Source: Silanimonas sp.
GTDB lineage: Bacteria > Pseudomonadota > Gammaproteobacteria > Xanthomonadales > Xanthomonadaceae
Length of the DNA stretch: 64,000 bases
NCBI RefSeq assembly: GCF_027531545.1
Contig: NZ_JAPZSC010000007.1
Coordinates: 1-64,000, forward strand
Direction of reading: 5' to 3'
The position numbers and the translations under genes are program-made. This document shows, piece by piece, positions 23,232 to 32,593 of this stretch (the first letter of the stretch is position 1; every line of letters starts with the position of its first letter). The notes under the pieces were generated by a model that had not been told where the DNA came from, did no database searches, and worked only from the letters and a program-made list of their open reading frames with translations.

Positions 23232-25520
23232 TCAGGGTGAACCGGGGTGCCACCAGCGGGTCGGGCCGTTTCGCGCGCGTGTCGGCGCATCGGGCGCGGA
23301 CGAGTGCCACGACAGCGCGCCCTCGCGGTCGACGCGATGGAGGTCGTCCGGCCATCGACGGGCGAGCGACGGACCCGGCGCGCGGGTCGCGATGCCCCCG
23401 GACGCGCCAAGCGCAGCGCGCCAGTGCCCGAGGGTCGCCGGCGCGCCCATCACCCACGCCCCGGCCGAGGGCGACGCCAGCCGGTGGGCCACCCATCGGC
23501 CGGCATCACTGGTGAGCCACGCAACACGGCCGGACGCACTGGACACGCGGAGCACGCAGGCCTCGTCCGCCGACGTGCCCGCCGCTTCCGGCGTCGGTGA
23601 CAGCGCCTCGATCACGACGCCGTCCGCCGACCAGCGCCGGCCGGCCTCGCAGCGGGTGCCCGGGGTCGAAGCTGTCGTGCTTGGCGCGCGCCAGCGATGC
23701 CGGGGCAGGAAGGCCCGGTCGACTGCCGCGGCGCCGCCCAGACGACCGGCATTCCGACGGGTTTCGATGCGCAGGTCGATGGACTCGACGCCGGCGGCCC
23801 GCAGTCGGCGCGCCAGGTCCACGGGCTCGGGCCCGGCATCGACGAGCACGGTGCGCGTGGCCGTGCGCAAGAGGAGCGCATCGCCTCGCGGAAGCGCAAA
23901 CGCGGTCACCGAGAACTCGTCGCGCGGGGGCAAGGTCAGCGGCGGGAACAGCATCGGTAGGACCAGCAACGCACCGGCGTAGCGCCAGCGGAGCCCACGC
24001 GGCAGCAGGACGATCGCCACGCCAAGGACGGCGAGGGCCAGCGACCACCCGGAGACCTCCGGCAGCCAGCGGCTGGACGACCACGCCTCAGGCACCTGTC
24101 CCATCACCCACCAGAACGCGTCCATCGCCCACGCGCCCACCTGCCACGCTACCTTCGAGAGCGTGTCCGACACCGGCATCAGCAGCGTGCCGAGCAGGCT
24201 CAAGGGCACCACGACCAGGCTAATCCACGGGATCGCGACCAGGTTCGCGAGCGGCCCGGCCACCGGCACCTGCAGGAAGAACGCCGCACCGAGCGGCAGC
24301 AAGCCCAGCGTCGCGACCCACTGCGCCTTCAGGAAGGTGCGCGGGCTCCATGGATCGGCCGAGCCCGGCAGGCACCACAGCAGCCAGGCCACGCCACCGC
24401 AGGACAGCCAGAAGCCCGGCGTCAGCAGCGAGAAGGGATCGCTCATGACGAGGAGCGCCATCGCAAGCAGCAAGGGCTGGGCGGTCGGGCTTCGGCGACG
24501 GCGGCCGATGACGAAGGCGACCACGGCGATCATCAGCACGGTGCGCACCGTCGGCAGGCTGAAGCCTGCGAGGGCTGCATACCCGGTCGCCACCACCAAG
24601 GCCGCGGCGGCGGCGGCCGGTCGACGCCGCATCCGGTGCGCGAGGGTCGGCCACCACCACCAGAACAGGCGCACCAGCACGACACCCAGCCCCGCGACCA
24701 TGCCGACATGGAAACCGGAGATCGCGATCAGATGGGTGAGACCGAACTGTCGAAGCTGCTCCCAGTCGTCGTCCGACAAGCCGCGCGTGTCGCCCACGGC
24801 CAACGCGGCAACGAACCGTGCACGTTCGCCACCCAGCGCCTCGATGATGCGATCGGAAATGCTGCCGCGCAGGGCGTGCAGTCCACCGGGAGCCCCCAGT
24901 CGCAGCGGTCGATCGCTGGCCAGCACCACGCCCTGCGCATCGATGCCGGCCACCAGCGCGCGACGCGCTTCATCGGGATCGCCGGGATTCATCGGACGCG
25001 ACCACGGGCGCAGTCGCACCGCGAACCGCCACACCTCGCCGGGTCGCAAGCTGCGCCCGCCGCCATACCAGTCGAGCGCGATCCGCCGCCTGGCCAGCGC
25101 ATCGGCCACCGCTTCGGACGCACCGACGACGCGTTCGATGTCGGCCCTGAAGCGCGCGCCGTTCTGGCGGAACTCGCTCAAGCCGACGACGCGGACGTCG
25201 ATGCGGACCGTCGTGCCGTCGAGGACGGCTGGCGGACGACGATCCAAGGCGGCCTCGCCGTGCATCGCACAGAGCCCGGCGCCGAGGGCGAAGGCGGCAA
25301 GCCACGCCATCGCCACGCTGACGGCCTCGCCGCCTGATGCCGACGCGCGCACGGCGAGGTGGCGCGCCAGTGCCCAGGCCGCGATGGCGAACGCGACGAC
25401 ACCGACGGCCAGGCCGTGCGGCAACAGCGCCGGCGCCTGAAGCTGCGCAAGCACGCCCGCGCAGAGCGCGGCGATCCATCCGGCATCGAGGGTCGAAGGG
25501 CGTCCTTGCCCGGGCGTCAT
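23232..25520 (-). CDS. comEC: ComEC/Rec2-family DNA uptake channel
   Basis: A 762-aa polytopic membrane protein with an N-terminal soluble DUF4131-like portion, a competence domain with many membrane helices (AISGFHVGMVAGLGVVLVRLF near residue 245 onward), and a C-terminal metallo-beta-lactamase-like region starting near residue 540. ComEC passes single-stranded DNA across the inner membrane. The zinc-binding HxHxDH motif normally found after VDAG is absent here (the aligned stretch reads ETRRNAGRLGG), so the nuclease-like domain is probably not catalytic. It lies one base from the lolD stop. Confidence 0.9.
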   Translation of the reverse strand: MTPGQGRPSTLDAGWIAALCAGVLAQLQAPALLPHGLAVGVVAFAIAAWALARHLAVRASASGGEAVSVAMAWLAAFALGAGLCAMHGEAALDRRPPAVLDGTTVRIDVRVVGLSEFRQNGARFRADIERVVGASEAVADALARRRIALDWYGGGRSLRPGEVWRFAVRLRPWSRPMNPGDPDEARRALVAGIDAQGVVLASDRPLRLGAPGGLHALRGSISDRIIEALGGERARFVAALAVGDTRGLSDDDWEQLRQFGLTHLIAISGFHVGMVAGLGVVLVRLFWWWWPTLAHRMRRRPAAAAAALVVATGYAALAGFSLPTVRTVLMIAVVAFVIGRRRRSPTAQPLLLAMALLVMSDPFSLLTPGFWLSCGGVAWLLWCLPGSADPWSPRTFLKAQWVATLGLLPLGAAFFLQVPVAGPLANLVAIPWISLVVVPLSLLGTLLMPVSDTLSKVAWQVGAWAMDAFWWVMGQVPEAWSSSRWLPEVSGWSLALAVLGVAIVLLPRGLRWRYAGALLVLPMLFPPLTLPPRDEFSVTAFALPRGDALLLRTATRTVLVDAGPEPVDLARRLRAAGVESIDLRIETRRNAGRLGGAAAVDRAFLPRHRWRAPSTTASTPGTRCEAGRRWSADGVVIEALSPTPEAAGTSADEACVLRVSSASGRVAWLTSDAGRWVAHRLASPSAGAWVMGAPATLGHWRAALGASGGIATRAPGPSLARRWPDDLHRVDREGALSWHSSAPDAPTRARNGPTRWWHPGSP

Positions 25521-25521
25521 G

Positions 25522-26220
25522 TCAGTCCGGCACCCAGGGCTGCAGACGCCCGCCCTTCAGTTCGAGCACGCGGTCCAAACGCTGTGCGAGGCGGCGGTCG
25601 TGGGTGACCATCACCAGCGCCGTGCCCTGTGCGCGGTTCAGCGAGAGCAGCAGATCGAACACCACGCGCGCCGAGTGTTCATCGAGGTTGCCCGTGGGCT
25701 CGTCGCCGAGCACGCAGGCCGGCTTCGTCACCAGCGCGCGCGCCACCGCGCAGCGCTGCCGCTCGCCACCGGAAAGCTCGCCGGGCTTGTGCGTAAGGCG
25801 ATGCCCGATGCCAACCGCCTCGAGCAGCGCACGGGCCGGGGCTTCCGCCTCGTGCGGCGCGGCGCCGCGCACCAGCAGGGGCAGCATCACGTTCTCGAGT
25901 GCGGTGAATTCCGGCAGCAGGTGGTGGAACTGGTAGATGAAACCCAGCGCGCGATTGCGCAGCTTTCCGCGTGCCGCGTCGTCCAGCGCCGCCATCGACT
26001 GCCCGTCGACGCTCACCTCACCCGAGGTCGGCGTGTCGAGGCCGCCGAGCAGGTGCAGCAGGGTGCTCTTGCCCGCGCCGGAAGCACCGATGATCGCAAC
26101 GGTCTCGCCGCGCTTCACGTCGAGGTCGAGGTCGTGGAAGACTGGCGTTTCGAGCGAGCCTTCGCGGTAGGTCTTGGTGAGGCGCCGGGCCTCCAGCACG
26201 GTCGTCATCGCGTCACTCAT
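25522..26220 (-). CDS. lolD: Lipoprotein-releasing ABC transporter ATPase
   Basis: A 232-aa ATPase with Walker [10 protein letters not shown] (Lys51), signature LSGGERQR, and Walker [13 protein letters not shown], which is typical of the MacB/LolD subfamily. LolD powers release of outer-membrane lipoproteins from the inner membrane to LolA. It overlaps the upstream LolC/E permease gene by 8 bases. A shorter start at 26208 ([10 protein letters not shown]) is also possible. Confidence 0.95.
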   Translation of the reverse strand: MSDAMTTVLEARRLTKTYREGSLETPVFHDLDLDVKRGETVAIIGASGAGKSTLLHLLGGLDTPTSGEVSVDGQSMAALDDAARGKLRNRALGFIYQFHHLLPEFTALENVMLPLLVRGAAPHEAEAPARALLEAVGIGHRLTHKPGELSGGERQRCAVARALVTKPACVLGDEPTGNLDEHSARVVFDLLLSLNRAQGTALVMVTHDRRLAQRLDRVLELKGGRLQPWVPD

Positions 26221-27457
26221 AGCGGAGGGCCGTCGCCGGATCGGTGCGCGAGGCGCGCCAGGCCGGGTACAGCGTGGCGAGGAAGCTGAGCAGCAGGGTC
26301 ATGCCGGCCACGGCGGCGACATCACCGGGGTAGACGGCGGTTGGCACGCCGGTGATGTAGTAGACGTCCGGGGGCATCAGGGTCACGCCGAGCAGGCCCT
26401 CGACCCAGCGCACCACCGCACCGAGGTTGACGCCCAGCAGCACGCCGCCGATCACGCCCAGCGTGGTGCCGACGAAGCCAATGACGCTGCCCTGCACGAT
26501 GAACACGCCCATCACCTGGCGCGGCGTGAGGCCCAGCGTGCGCAGGATGGCGATGTCGGCCTGTTTCTCCTGCACCAGCATCACCAGCGAGGAGACGAGA
26601 TTGAACGAGGCGATGGTCACCACCAGCGACAGCAGCAGGAACATCACCGTGCGTTCGAGCGCCAGCGCGCTGAAGAAGTTGCGGTTGTCGCGCATCCAGT
26701 CGCTGGCGATCACCGGCACCGGAATGCGCGTTGCAAGATCGTCGGCCACGGTGCCGGCGCTCCACAGGTCGGCCACCTTGATGCGGACGCCGCTGACGCC
26801 CTCGCCCATTCGCAGCATGCGCTGCGCATCCCCAAGCGCGATGAAGGCGAAGCTGCTGTCGGCGGTGTGCTCGCCCATCGAGAAGGTGCCGACGACGGTG
26901 AAACGCTTCGAACGCGGGATCGCGCCGATCGGCGTGCTGGTGAATTCGTTGAGGGTGACGTTGATGCGGTCGCCGACGCGAACGCCCAGCGCGATGGCGA
27001 GCTGGTCGCCGAGCAGGATGCCGAAACCGCCATCGACCAGATCATCGATGGAACCGCTGCGCATGCGCGTGGCCAGTTCCGAGACGCCACGCTCTTCGCC
27101 CGGGCGGATCCCCATAACGAGTCCCGCGCTCGTACGTGCGCCGCTGAGCAGGCCCTCGCGCTGCACATACGGCGCGGCGCCGACCACGCGAGCATCCTCG
27201 CGCGCCACCTCGACCACCGTGGACCAGTCTTCGAGCGGGCCGCCGTAGCCCGCCACGGTCACATGCGCCACCGAGCCAAGCAGGCGGTCGCGGATCTCGC
27301 GCTGGAAGCCGCTCATCACGGCGATGACCGTGATCAGGGCGACCACGCCGACGACGATGCCGAGGATCGACGCGGCGGACGTGAAACTGATGCGGCGGTC
27401 GCGACGGCGAGCGCGCAGGTAGCGCAGGCCGATGGCCAGCGGAAGCGGTTGGAACAT
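26213..27457 (-). CDS. LolC/LolE-family lipoprotein-releasing permease
   Basis: A 414-aa inner-membrane protein. The N-terminus ([36 protein letters not shown]) is the conserved LolC/E start. A large periplasmic domain and three C-terminal helices (FtsX domain) follow. Only one such permease gene accompanies lolD, so it may act as a homodimer (LolF-like) or pair with a gene elsewhere. ATG 27457 gives the usual length; the track start is 51 codons too long. Confidence 0.93.
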   Translation of the reverse strand: MFQPLPLAIGLRYLRARRRDRRISFTSAASILGIVVGVVALITVIAVMSGFQREIRDRLLGSVAHVTVAGYGGPLEDWSTVVEVAREDARVVGAAPYVQREGLLSGARTSAGLVMGIRPGEERGVSELATRMRSGSIDDLVDGGFGILLGDQLAIALGVRVGDRINVTLNEFTSTPIGAIPRSKRFTVVGTFSMGEHTADSSFAFIALGDAQRMLRMGEGVSGVRIKVADLWSAGTVADDLATRIPVPVIASDWMRDNRNFFSALALERTVMFLLLSLVVTIASFNLVSSLVMLVQEKQADIAILRTLGLTPRQVMGVFIVQGSVIGFVGTTLGVIGGVLLGVNLGAVVRWVEGLLGVTLMPPDVYYITGVPTAVYPGDVAAVAGMTLLLSFLATLYPAWRASRTDPATALRYE

Positions 27458-27459
27458 TC

Positions 27460-27918
27460 CTAGCCCATCCAGAACTGCGGGAGCGGCGACACCGGCGTCG
27501 CCGAGCGGGCCCAACGTCGCAGCAGGCGGCGTCCGGGCGCGCACAGGGTATCCGGCCAGAAGACCACCGTGGTGCCACAGGTGGGGAATCGGACCGTGGT
27601 CACCGGCCACTGTTCATGCGCGGCGGCCGGACCTTCCACCGGCGCGCCCACCGCCAGCGACCAACGCGCCCGCCGTTCCGGCAGCAGTTCGAGCACGCCG
27701 CAGGGCTCGCTTCGGACAGCCTTGGCGCGCCACAGCCCGAGGCCCATCGCAACGACGACGAGCAGCCACGCCAGCGACGTCGGCACGTCCACGGCCCAGC
27801 GCGTCGCCAGCAGGGACGCGGCGACGAAGGGCCAAAGCACCACGATCATCGCCGCGTGGCAACGCGACGGTCGCCACTCAAGGCGGGAGGGTGAGCAGTC
27901 GGTCGACGAATCCAGCAA
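27460..27918 (-). CDS. ygfX: YgfX-like (CptA) membrane protein
   Basis: A protein of up to 152 aa with the family opening LEWRPSR, two adjacent membrane helices (MIVVLWPFVAASLLATRW, LAWLLVVVAMGLGLW) and a C-terminal soluble half. YgfX is encoded next to SdhE in many proteobacteria and has been described as a toxin-like inner-membrane partner of it. The start is uncertain: a TTG at 27918 is used, overlapping sdhE by 41 bases, because the conserved LEWRPSR lies before the first ATG. Confidence 0.75.
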   Translation of the reverse strand: MLDSSTDCSPSRLEWRPSRCHAAMIVVLWPFVAASLLATRWAVDVPTSLAWLLVVVAMGLGLWRAKAVRSEPCGVLELLPERRARWSLAVGAPVEGPAAAHEQWPVTTVRFPTCGTTVVFWPDTLCAPGRRLLRRWARSATPVSPLPQFWMG

Positions 27919-28132
27919 GGGCGGGGTCCTCCGGGCGCTCGCGGCCCATGCACCATCGCCACAGGATGTCGTCTTCGGTATCCAGAAGCTTGAGGAAAAG
28001 CGCTCGGTCGGCTTCGGAAGACGTCGCGAACGAACGATCGAGGAATCGTTCCATCAGCTGGTCGAGTTCACGCATGCCGCGGCGGCAGCGCCACTTCAGC
28101 CGCTTGAGTTCGACGGGATCGACGTCGGTCAC
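27878..28132 (-). CDS. sdhE: FAD assembly factor SdhE
   Basis: An 84-aa cytosolic protein with the RGxxE motif (RGMRE, residues 18-22), flanked by LKRLKWRCRRG and ILWRWCMGRE, all typical of SdhE/SDHAF2. It promotes covalent flavinylation of SdhA. It is placed in the same transcription unit as sdhA and sdhB, 28 bases after the MAPEG gene. Confidence 0.95.
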   Translation of the reverse strand: MTDVDPVELKRLKWRCRRGMRELDQLMERFLDRSFATSSEADRALFLKLLDTEDDILWRWCMGRERPEDPALAGFVDRLLTLPP

Positions 28133-28160
28133 GATGCGAGCCCCTGCTCCGATCCGGCGG

Positions 28161-28589
28161 TCAGAGCACGCCGGCCCAGTGCAGGGCGAGCTGGAGCCAG
28201 AGGAACAGCAGGGCCGTGCAGCCGGCGATGAAGGCCTGGAAGCGGCGCATCACCTTGTTCCGGCCGCAGGCCTCGAAGGCCATCAGCAGGCGCGCGCCGA
28301 CGAAAGCCCAGGCCATCAGCAGCACGCCGGTGGTCGCCACGCCCGTCTGCATCGCCGCGAGGCAGCCGGCGTAGAACAGCACCGGGGTCTCGAAGAGATT
28401 CCGGAAGTGATCCGCCGCCCGGGTGTCCTCCATCGCCTCGGCCATCTGCTTCGCCGAAGCCACGGCCTGCGGATGGATGCTCCGGCGCTTCATCTCCGGG
28501 ATCCGGGTGAGGAACAAGCGCACGGCCACGGCGAACACCAGCGCGACCATCGCCAGCATCGGCCACGCGAGCGACGAGGCGGCGAGCAT
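28161..28589 (-). CDS. MAPEG-family membrane protein
   Basis: A 142-aa integral membrane protein with four predicted helices and the family signature NLFETPVLFYAGCLA. MAPEG members include glutathione S-transferase-like and peroxidase enzymes; bacterial members are poorly defined. Its ATG overlaps the last base of the sdhB stop, so it is a rider in the sdh operon. Substrate unknown. Confidence 0.88.
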   Translation of the reverse strand: MLAASSLAWPMLAMVALVFAVAVRLFLTRIPEMKRRSIHPQAVASAKQMAEAMEDTRAADHFRNLFETPVLFYAGCLAAMQTGVATTGVLLMAWAFVGARLLMAFEACGRNKVMRRFQAFIAGCTALLFLWLQLALHWAGVL

Positions 28590-29377
28590 CAGGCGCCCCG
28601 GCGCACGAGCATCAGCTTCTTGATCTCGGCGATCGCCTTCGCGGGGTTCAGGCCCTTCGGGCAGGTCCGCGCGCAGTTCATGATCGTGTGGCAGCGGTAG
28701 AGCTTGAACGGGTCCTCGAGGTCGTCGAGTCGCGCACCGGTGTCTTCGTCACGCGAATCGATGATCCAGCGGTAGGCCTGGAGCAGGATGGCCGGGCCGA
28801 GGTAGCGGTCGCCGTTCCACCAGTAGCTCGGGCAGCTCGTGCTGCAGCAGGCGCACAGGATGCACTCGTAGAGGCCGTCGAGCTTCTTGCGGTCTTCCGG
28901 CGACTGCAGGCGCTCGCCGCTGGCCGGGGCGGCGCTCTGCGTGCGCATCCACGGGCGGATCGAGGCGTACTGCGCGTAGAAGTGCGTCAGGTCCGGCACC
29001 AGGTCCTTGATCACCGGCATGTGCGGCAACGGGTAGATCGGCACGTCCTTCTTGCCGCACTCGTCGATGGCCTTGGTGCAGGCCAGCGTGTTCGTGCCGT
29101 CGATGTTCATCGCGCACGAGCCGCAGATGCCCTCGCGGCAGGAACGGCGGAAGGTCAGCGTCGGATCGATCTCGTTCTTGATCTTGATCAGCGCGTCCAG
29201 AACCATCGGGCCGCAGCTGTCGAGGTCGACGTCGTAGGTGTCGACGCTGGGGTTCTTTCCGTCATCCGGATTCCAGCGGTACACCTTGAAACTGCGGACG
29301 TTCTTCGCCCCGGCCGGCGCGGGGAAATGCTTGCCCTTGCCGATCTTGGAGTTCTGGGGAAGGGTGAACTCAGCCAT
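28589..29377 (-). CDS. sdhB: Succinate dehydrogenase iron-sulfur subunit
   Basis: A 262-aa subunit of respiratory complex II with ligands for three clusters: [12 protein letters not shown] (2Fe-2S), [12 protein letters not shown] and [17 protein letters not shown] (4Fe-4S and 3Fe-4S). It relays electrons from SdhA flavin to quinone. All cysteine positions appear conserved. It follows the Mpo1-like gene after 14 bases. Confidence 0.97.
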   Translation of the reverse strand: MAEFTLPQNSKIGKGKHFPAPAGAKNVRSFKVYRWNPDDGKNPSVDTYDVDLDSCGPMVLDALIKIKNEIDPTLTFRRSCREGICGSCAMNIDGTNTLACTKAIDECGKKDVPIYPLPHMPVIKDLVPDLTHFYAQYASIRPWMRTQSAAPASGERLQSPEDRKKLDGLYECILCACCSTSCPSYWWNGDRYLGPAILLQAYRWIIDSRDEDTGARLDDLEDPFKLYRCHTIMNCARTCPKGLNPAKAIAEIKKLMLVRRGA

Positions 29378-29391
29378 CGTGTGACCTCGGG

Positions 29392-29760
29392 TCAGTGGTG
29401 CCCGGCGGGGCGCGTGACGTTGCGCATCCAGCCGCCGGAAAGGACGAAACGGGGAAAGGTGACGAACTGCTCGGCGAAGACGCGCTTCAGGAAATCACCG
29501 GGGCCATCGAAAGGAACCGGCGCCGACGCCTCGCGCTTGTGGCCGATGCCCTGGATGAGGAAGGCGAGCACCACGAAAGAAAGCGACGCGACGACGCCAA
29601 CGAGGCTGAGCGCGAGCAGGTTGAGCCCCGCCGCGAGCGTGCCGGCGATGAAAGCCGGCACCGCGTAGAGGTGCAACCAGAGGTTGAGCTTGTCCTGGTG
29701 GCGTTCCGCGTAATCGCGGAACTGCCAGGCCAGCAAGCCGCCTTCGCGCTCGGCGCCCAT
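29392..29760 (-). CDS. Mpo1-like (DUF962) membrane protein between sdhA and sdhB
   Basis: A 122-aa protein with two central membrane helices and the histidine pattern [19 protein letters not shown] plus IQGIGHKRE, matching Mpo1/DUF962 proteins. Yeast Mpo1 is an iron-dependent 2-hydroxy fatty acid dioxygenase; the bacterial role is not known to me. It is inserted between sdhA (1 base away) and sdhB (14 bases), so it is co-translated with complex II. Confidence 0.75.
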   Translation of the reverse strand: MGAEREGGLLAWQFRDYAERHQDKLNLWLHLYAVPAFIAGTLAAGLNLLALSLVGVVASLSFVVLAFLIQGIGHKREASAPVPFDGPGDFLKRVFAEQFVTFPRFVLSGGWMRNVTRPAGHH

Positions 29761-29761
29761 G

Positions 29762-31555
29762 TCAGTACTTGCGCGCCTTGGGCGGGATGGTCTGCACGGC
29801 GTCGGTCTGGGTGTACAGGTGCACCGGACGGTAGTCGATGCGCGTGTCGCCCTTCTCGTCGATCCAGCACAGCGTGTGCTTCATCCAGTCGGCGTCGTTG
29901 CGGTCCGGGAAGTCCTCGCGGGCATGGGCGCCGCGCGATTCCTTGCGGTTCTCCGCCGAGACCATGGTGACCACCGCCTGCGAGAGCAGGTTCTGCAGCT
30001 CCAGCGTCTCGATGAGGTCGGAGTTCCACACCAGCGAACGGTCGGTGACTTTGACGTCCTCGAAGCTCTTGAACGCGGCGTTGATCTTGCTGACGCCCTG
30101 CTGCAGCGTTTCGCCGGTGCGGAACACCGCGGCGTCGTTCTGCATGATGCGCTGCATGTTCAGGCGGATGTCGGCCGTCGGCGTGCCGCCCTTGGCGAAG
30201 CGCAGCTTGTCGAGGTTGGCGAGCGACTTGTCGAGCGCATCGGAAGCGAGGCGCTTGTGCGGCTGGCCCGGCTTGATCGTCTCGGCGCAGCGGTTGGCCA
30301 CGGCGCGACCGAACACCACGAGGTCGAGCAGCGAGTTCGAGCCGAGGCGGTTGGCGCCGTGCACCGACACGCAGGCCGCTTCGCCGATCGAGTACAGGCC
30401 CGGCACGACCGAATCCGGGTTGCCGTCCGTCTTGGTGACGACTTCGCCGTGGTAGTTGGTCTGCAGGCCGCCCATGTTGTAGTGGACGGTCGGCAGCACC
30501 GGGATCGGCTGCTTCTCGACGTCGACGCCGGCGAAGATCTTCGCCGTCTCCGCGATGCCCGGCAGGCGCTCGTGGATGACCTTCGGATCGAGGTGGGTCA
30601 GGTCGAGGTGGATGTGGTCGCCGTTGGCGCCTACGCCGCGGCCTTCGCGGATCTCGATGGTCATCGAACGGCTGACCATGTCGCGCGGCGCGAGGTCCTT
30701 CACGCTCGGCGCGTAGCGCTCCATGAAGCGCTCGCCCTGCGCGTTGCGCAGGATGCCGCCTTCGCCGCGCACGCCTTCGGTGATCAGGCAGCCGGCCCCG
30801 TAGATACCGGTCGGGTGGAACTGCACGAACTCCATGTCCTGCAGCGGCAGGCCGGCGCGCAGCGCCATGCCGCCGCCGTCGCCGGTGCAGGTGTGCGCCG
30901 ACGTCGCCGAGAAGTAGGCGCGGCCGTAGCCACCGGTGGCCAGCACCACGCCGTGGGCGCGGAACACGTGGATCGTGCCTTCGGCCATGTCGAGGGCGAT
31001 CACGCCTCGGCACACGCCCTCTTCGTCCATGATCAGGTCGAGGGCGAAGTACTCGATGAAGAAACGCGCGTCATGCGCCAGCGACTGCTGGTAAAGCGTG
31101 TGCAGGATGGCGTGGCCGGTGCGGTCGGCGGCGGCGCAGGTGCGCTGGGCCGGAGGGCCCTCGCCGTAGCGGGTGGTCATGCCGCCGAAGGGGCGCTGGT
31201 AGATCTTGCCTTCCTCGGTGCGCGAGAACGGCACGCCGTAGTGCTCGAGCTCGATGATGGCCGGGATGGCCTCGCGGCACATGTACTCGATGGCGTCCTG
31301 GTCGCCCAGCCAATCCGAGCCCTTCACGGTGTCGAAGAAGTGGTAGCGCCAGTCGTCCTCGCCCATGTTGGCGAGCGCGGCGGAGATGCCGCCCTGAGCC
31401 GCCACGGTGTGCGAGCGGGTCGGGAAGACCTTGGAGATGCAGGCCGTCTGCAGGCCCTTGGCGGCGAGGCCGAAGGTGGCGCGGAGACCGGCGCCGCCCG
31501 CACCGACGACGATCATGTCGTACTGGTGTTCGGTGATCTTGTAGGCAGTCGTCAT
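29762..31555 (-). CDS. sdhA: Succinate dehydrogenase flavoprotein subunit
   Basis: A 597-aa FAD protein oxidising succinate to fumarate. It has the dinucleotide-binding [11 protein letters not shown] at residues 16-26 and [10 protein letters not shown], whose His49 is the covalent FAD attachment site. The active-site region PTRS and later conserved segments ([20 protein letters not shown]) are present. Part of the sdhC-D-A-(Mpo1)-B operon. Confidence 0.97.
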   Translation of the reverse strand: MTTAYKITEHQYDMIVVGAGGAGLRATFGLAAKGLQTACISKVFPTRSHTVAAQGGISAALANMGEDDWRYHFFDTVKGSDWLGDQDAIEYMCREAIPAIIELEHYGVPFSRTEEGKIYQRPFGGMTTRYGEGPPAQRTCAAADRTGHAILHTLYQQSLAHDARFFIEYFALDLIMDEEGVCRGVIALDMAEGTIHVFRAHGVVLATGGYGRAYFSATSAHTCTGDGGGMALRAGLPLQDMEFVQFHPTGIYGAGCLITEGVRGEGGILRNAQGERFMERYAPSVKDLAPRDMVSRSMTIEIREGRGVGANGDHIHLDLTHLDPKVIHERLPGIAETAKIFAGVDVEKQPIPVLPTVHYNMGGLQTNYHGEVVTKTDGNPDSVVPGLYSIGEAACVSVHGANRLGSNSLLDLVVFGRAVANRCAETIKPGQPHKRLASDALDKSLANLDKLRFAKGGTPTADIRLNMQRIMQNDAAVFRTGETLQQGVSKINAAFKSFEDVKVTDRSLVWNSDLIETLELQNLLSQAVVTMVSAENRKESRGAHAREDFPDRNDADWMKHTLCWIDEKGDTRIDYRPVHLYTQTDAVQTIPPKARKY

Positions 31556-31562
31556 GGGGGAC

Positions 31563-31946
31563 TCAGGCGGTGAAGGCGATGCGGCCGATGGCCACGACGG
31601 AAGCGAGGGCGGCGAGCGCGTAGGCGAACTTCACGACGAGCTGCAGCGCGACTTCCAGCCACGGGGTGTGGATGTAGTCCTCGATCACGACCTGCAGGCC
31701 GAGGCGAGCGTGCCAGGTGACGGCGAGCACGAAGGCCAGCATCAGGGTGGCGTTCATCGGCTCGGCGAGGAATGCGCGGGCATTCGCGTGGTCGAGGCCG
31801 ATGAGCGACACCGCGGTGATCACGAACCACGGCACGAGGAAGAGCAGCGCCGCGGCGCTGACGCGCTGCGCCCACCAGTGGGCCACGCCTTCCTTCGCGC
31901 TGCCGAGGCCACGGGCCACGGCCCAGGGATGGCGAAGACGGCTCAT
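31563..31946 (-). CDS. sdhD: Succinate dehydrogenase membrane anchor subunit
   Basis: A 127-aa protein with three membrane helices ([58 protein letters not shown]). The H-x3-G-x2-V-I-x-D-Y pattern in helix two is the SdhD heme/quinone signature. ATG 31946 overlaps the sdhC stop as ATGA; the longer track ORFs are extensions into sdhC. Confidence 0.94.
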   Translation of the reverse strand: MSRLRHPWAVARGLGSAKEGVAHWWAQRVSAAALLFLVPWFVITAVSLIGLDHANARAFLAEPMNATLMLAFVLAVTWHARLGLQVVIEDYIHTPWLEVALQLVVKFAYALAALASVVAIGRIAFTA

Positions 31947-32338
31947 GCGGCACCTCCGACGCTCAGGCCGGCGTACCAGAGCAGGCCGGTGAAGACGACC
32001 GCGAGCGCGATCACGGTGTAGCCGGAGCGGTAGACCTGCGGAATCTCGAAGCCGAGGCCCATGTCCCACACGAGGTGGCGGACGCCGTTGAGCAGGTGGT
32101 AGACGAGGGTGGCGGCGAAACCGAACAGGGCGACCTGGCCCGGGAGCGAGCCGGCGACGGCGATGAACTGCGCGTAGGCCTCACCGCCCGAGGCGAGGGC
32201 CACCAGCCACCACGCCAGCACGAGCACGCCGAGGGCATTCACGATGCCGGTCATGCGATGCAGGATCGACATCGTGGAAGTGATCTGCTTCGCGTAGATC
32301 TGCAGATGCGGTGACAGGGGTCGTTGCTGCGTGGCCAT
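31943..32338 (-). CDS. sdhC: Succinate dehydrogenase cytochrome b556 subunit
   Basis: A 131-aa membrane subunit. The N-terminal RPLSPHLQIY...ITSTMSILHRMTG is the SdhC signature, and HLLNGVRHLVWD carries the heme histidine. Three membrane helices are visible. Preceded by the SDHAF4-like gene after a 45-base gap. Confidence 0.96.
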   Translation of the reverse strand: MATQQRPLSPHLQIYAKQITSTMSILHRMTGIVNALGVLVLAWWLVALASGGEAYAQFIAVAGSLPGQVALFGFAATLVYHLLNGVRHLVWDMGLGFEIPQVYRSGYTVIALAVVFTGLLWYAGLSVGGAA

Positions 32339-32383
32339 GGGCTCCGCTCGTTCGGGTGTCGGATGGGGGACCGCGTCCTGCGG

Positions 32384-32587
32384 TCAGAAGTCGATGCAGC
32401 GGCCGTTCTTTTCCCAGTCGCCGAAGCGGGTGGGTTCCGGGCCGTCGCGACCGCCGACCTCGGCCGGCGTGCCGGCTCCAGTGGCAGCCGAGGGCATGGG
32501 GCTGGATGCGTCCGCCTCGGCGTGCGTCGATTCAGGCCGACGCTCGGCTGGATCGAGGTCGCCTAGAATGTGCGTCTGCGGAAGCAT
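32384..32587 (-). CDS. SDHAF4-like (DUF1674) succinate dehydrogenase assembly protein
   Basis: A small protein ending GGRDGPEPTRFGDWEKNGRCIDF; GPEPTRYGDWExxGxxxDF is the DUF1674/SDHAF4 hallmark. Mitochondrial SDHAF4 binds flavinylated SdhA and aids its assembly with SdhB. Here it is the first gene before sdhC, consistent with that job. The start is uncertain: ATG 32587 gives 67 aa; an internal ATG gives about 37 aa. The upstream start would overlap the likely ygfZ promoter. Confidence 0.8.
   Translation of the reverse strand: MLPQTHILGDLDPAERRPESTHAEADASSPMPSAATGAGTPAEVGGRDGPEPTRFGDWEKNGRCIDF
32564..32569 (+). promoter_or_regulatory. Probable -10 box of ygfZ
   Basis: TAGAAT lies 24 bases before the ygfZ ATG at 32594 and matches the sigma-70 consensus at five of six positions. 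No clear -35 was found. It falls inside the longer version of the divergent SDHAF4-like gene. Confidence 0.45.
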
Positions 32588-32593
32588 CCGTGG

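Noticed and set aside
29759-31573. 604-aa plus-strand ORF opposite sdhA
   Set aside because: Antisense of sdhA, which carries all flavoprotein motifs.
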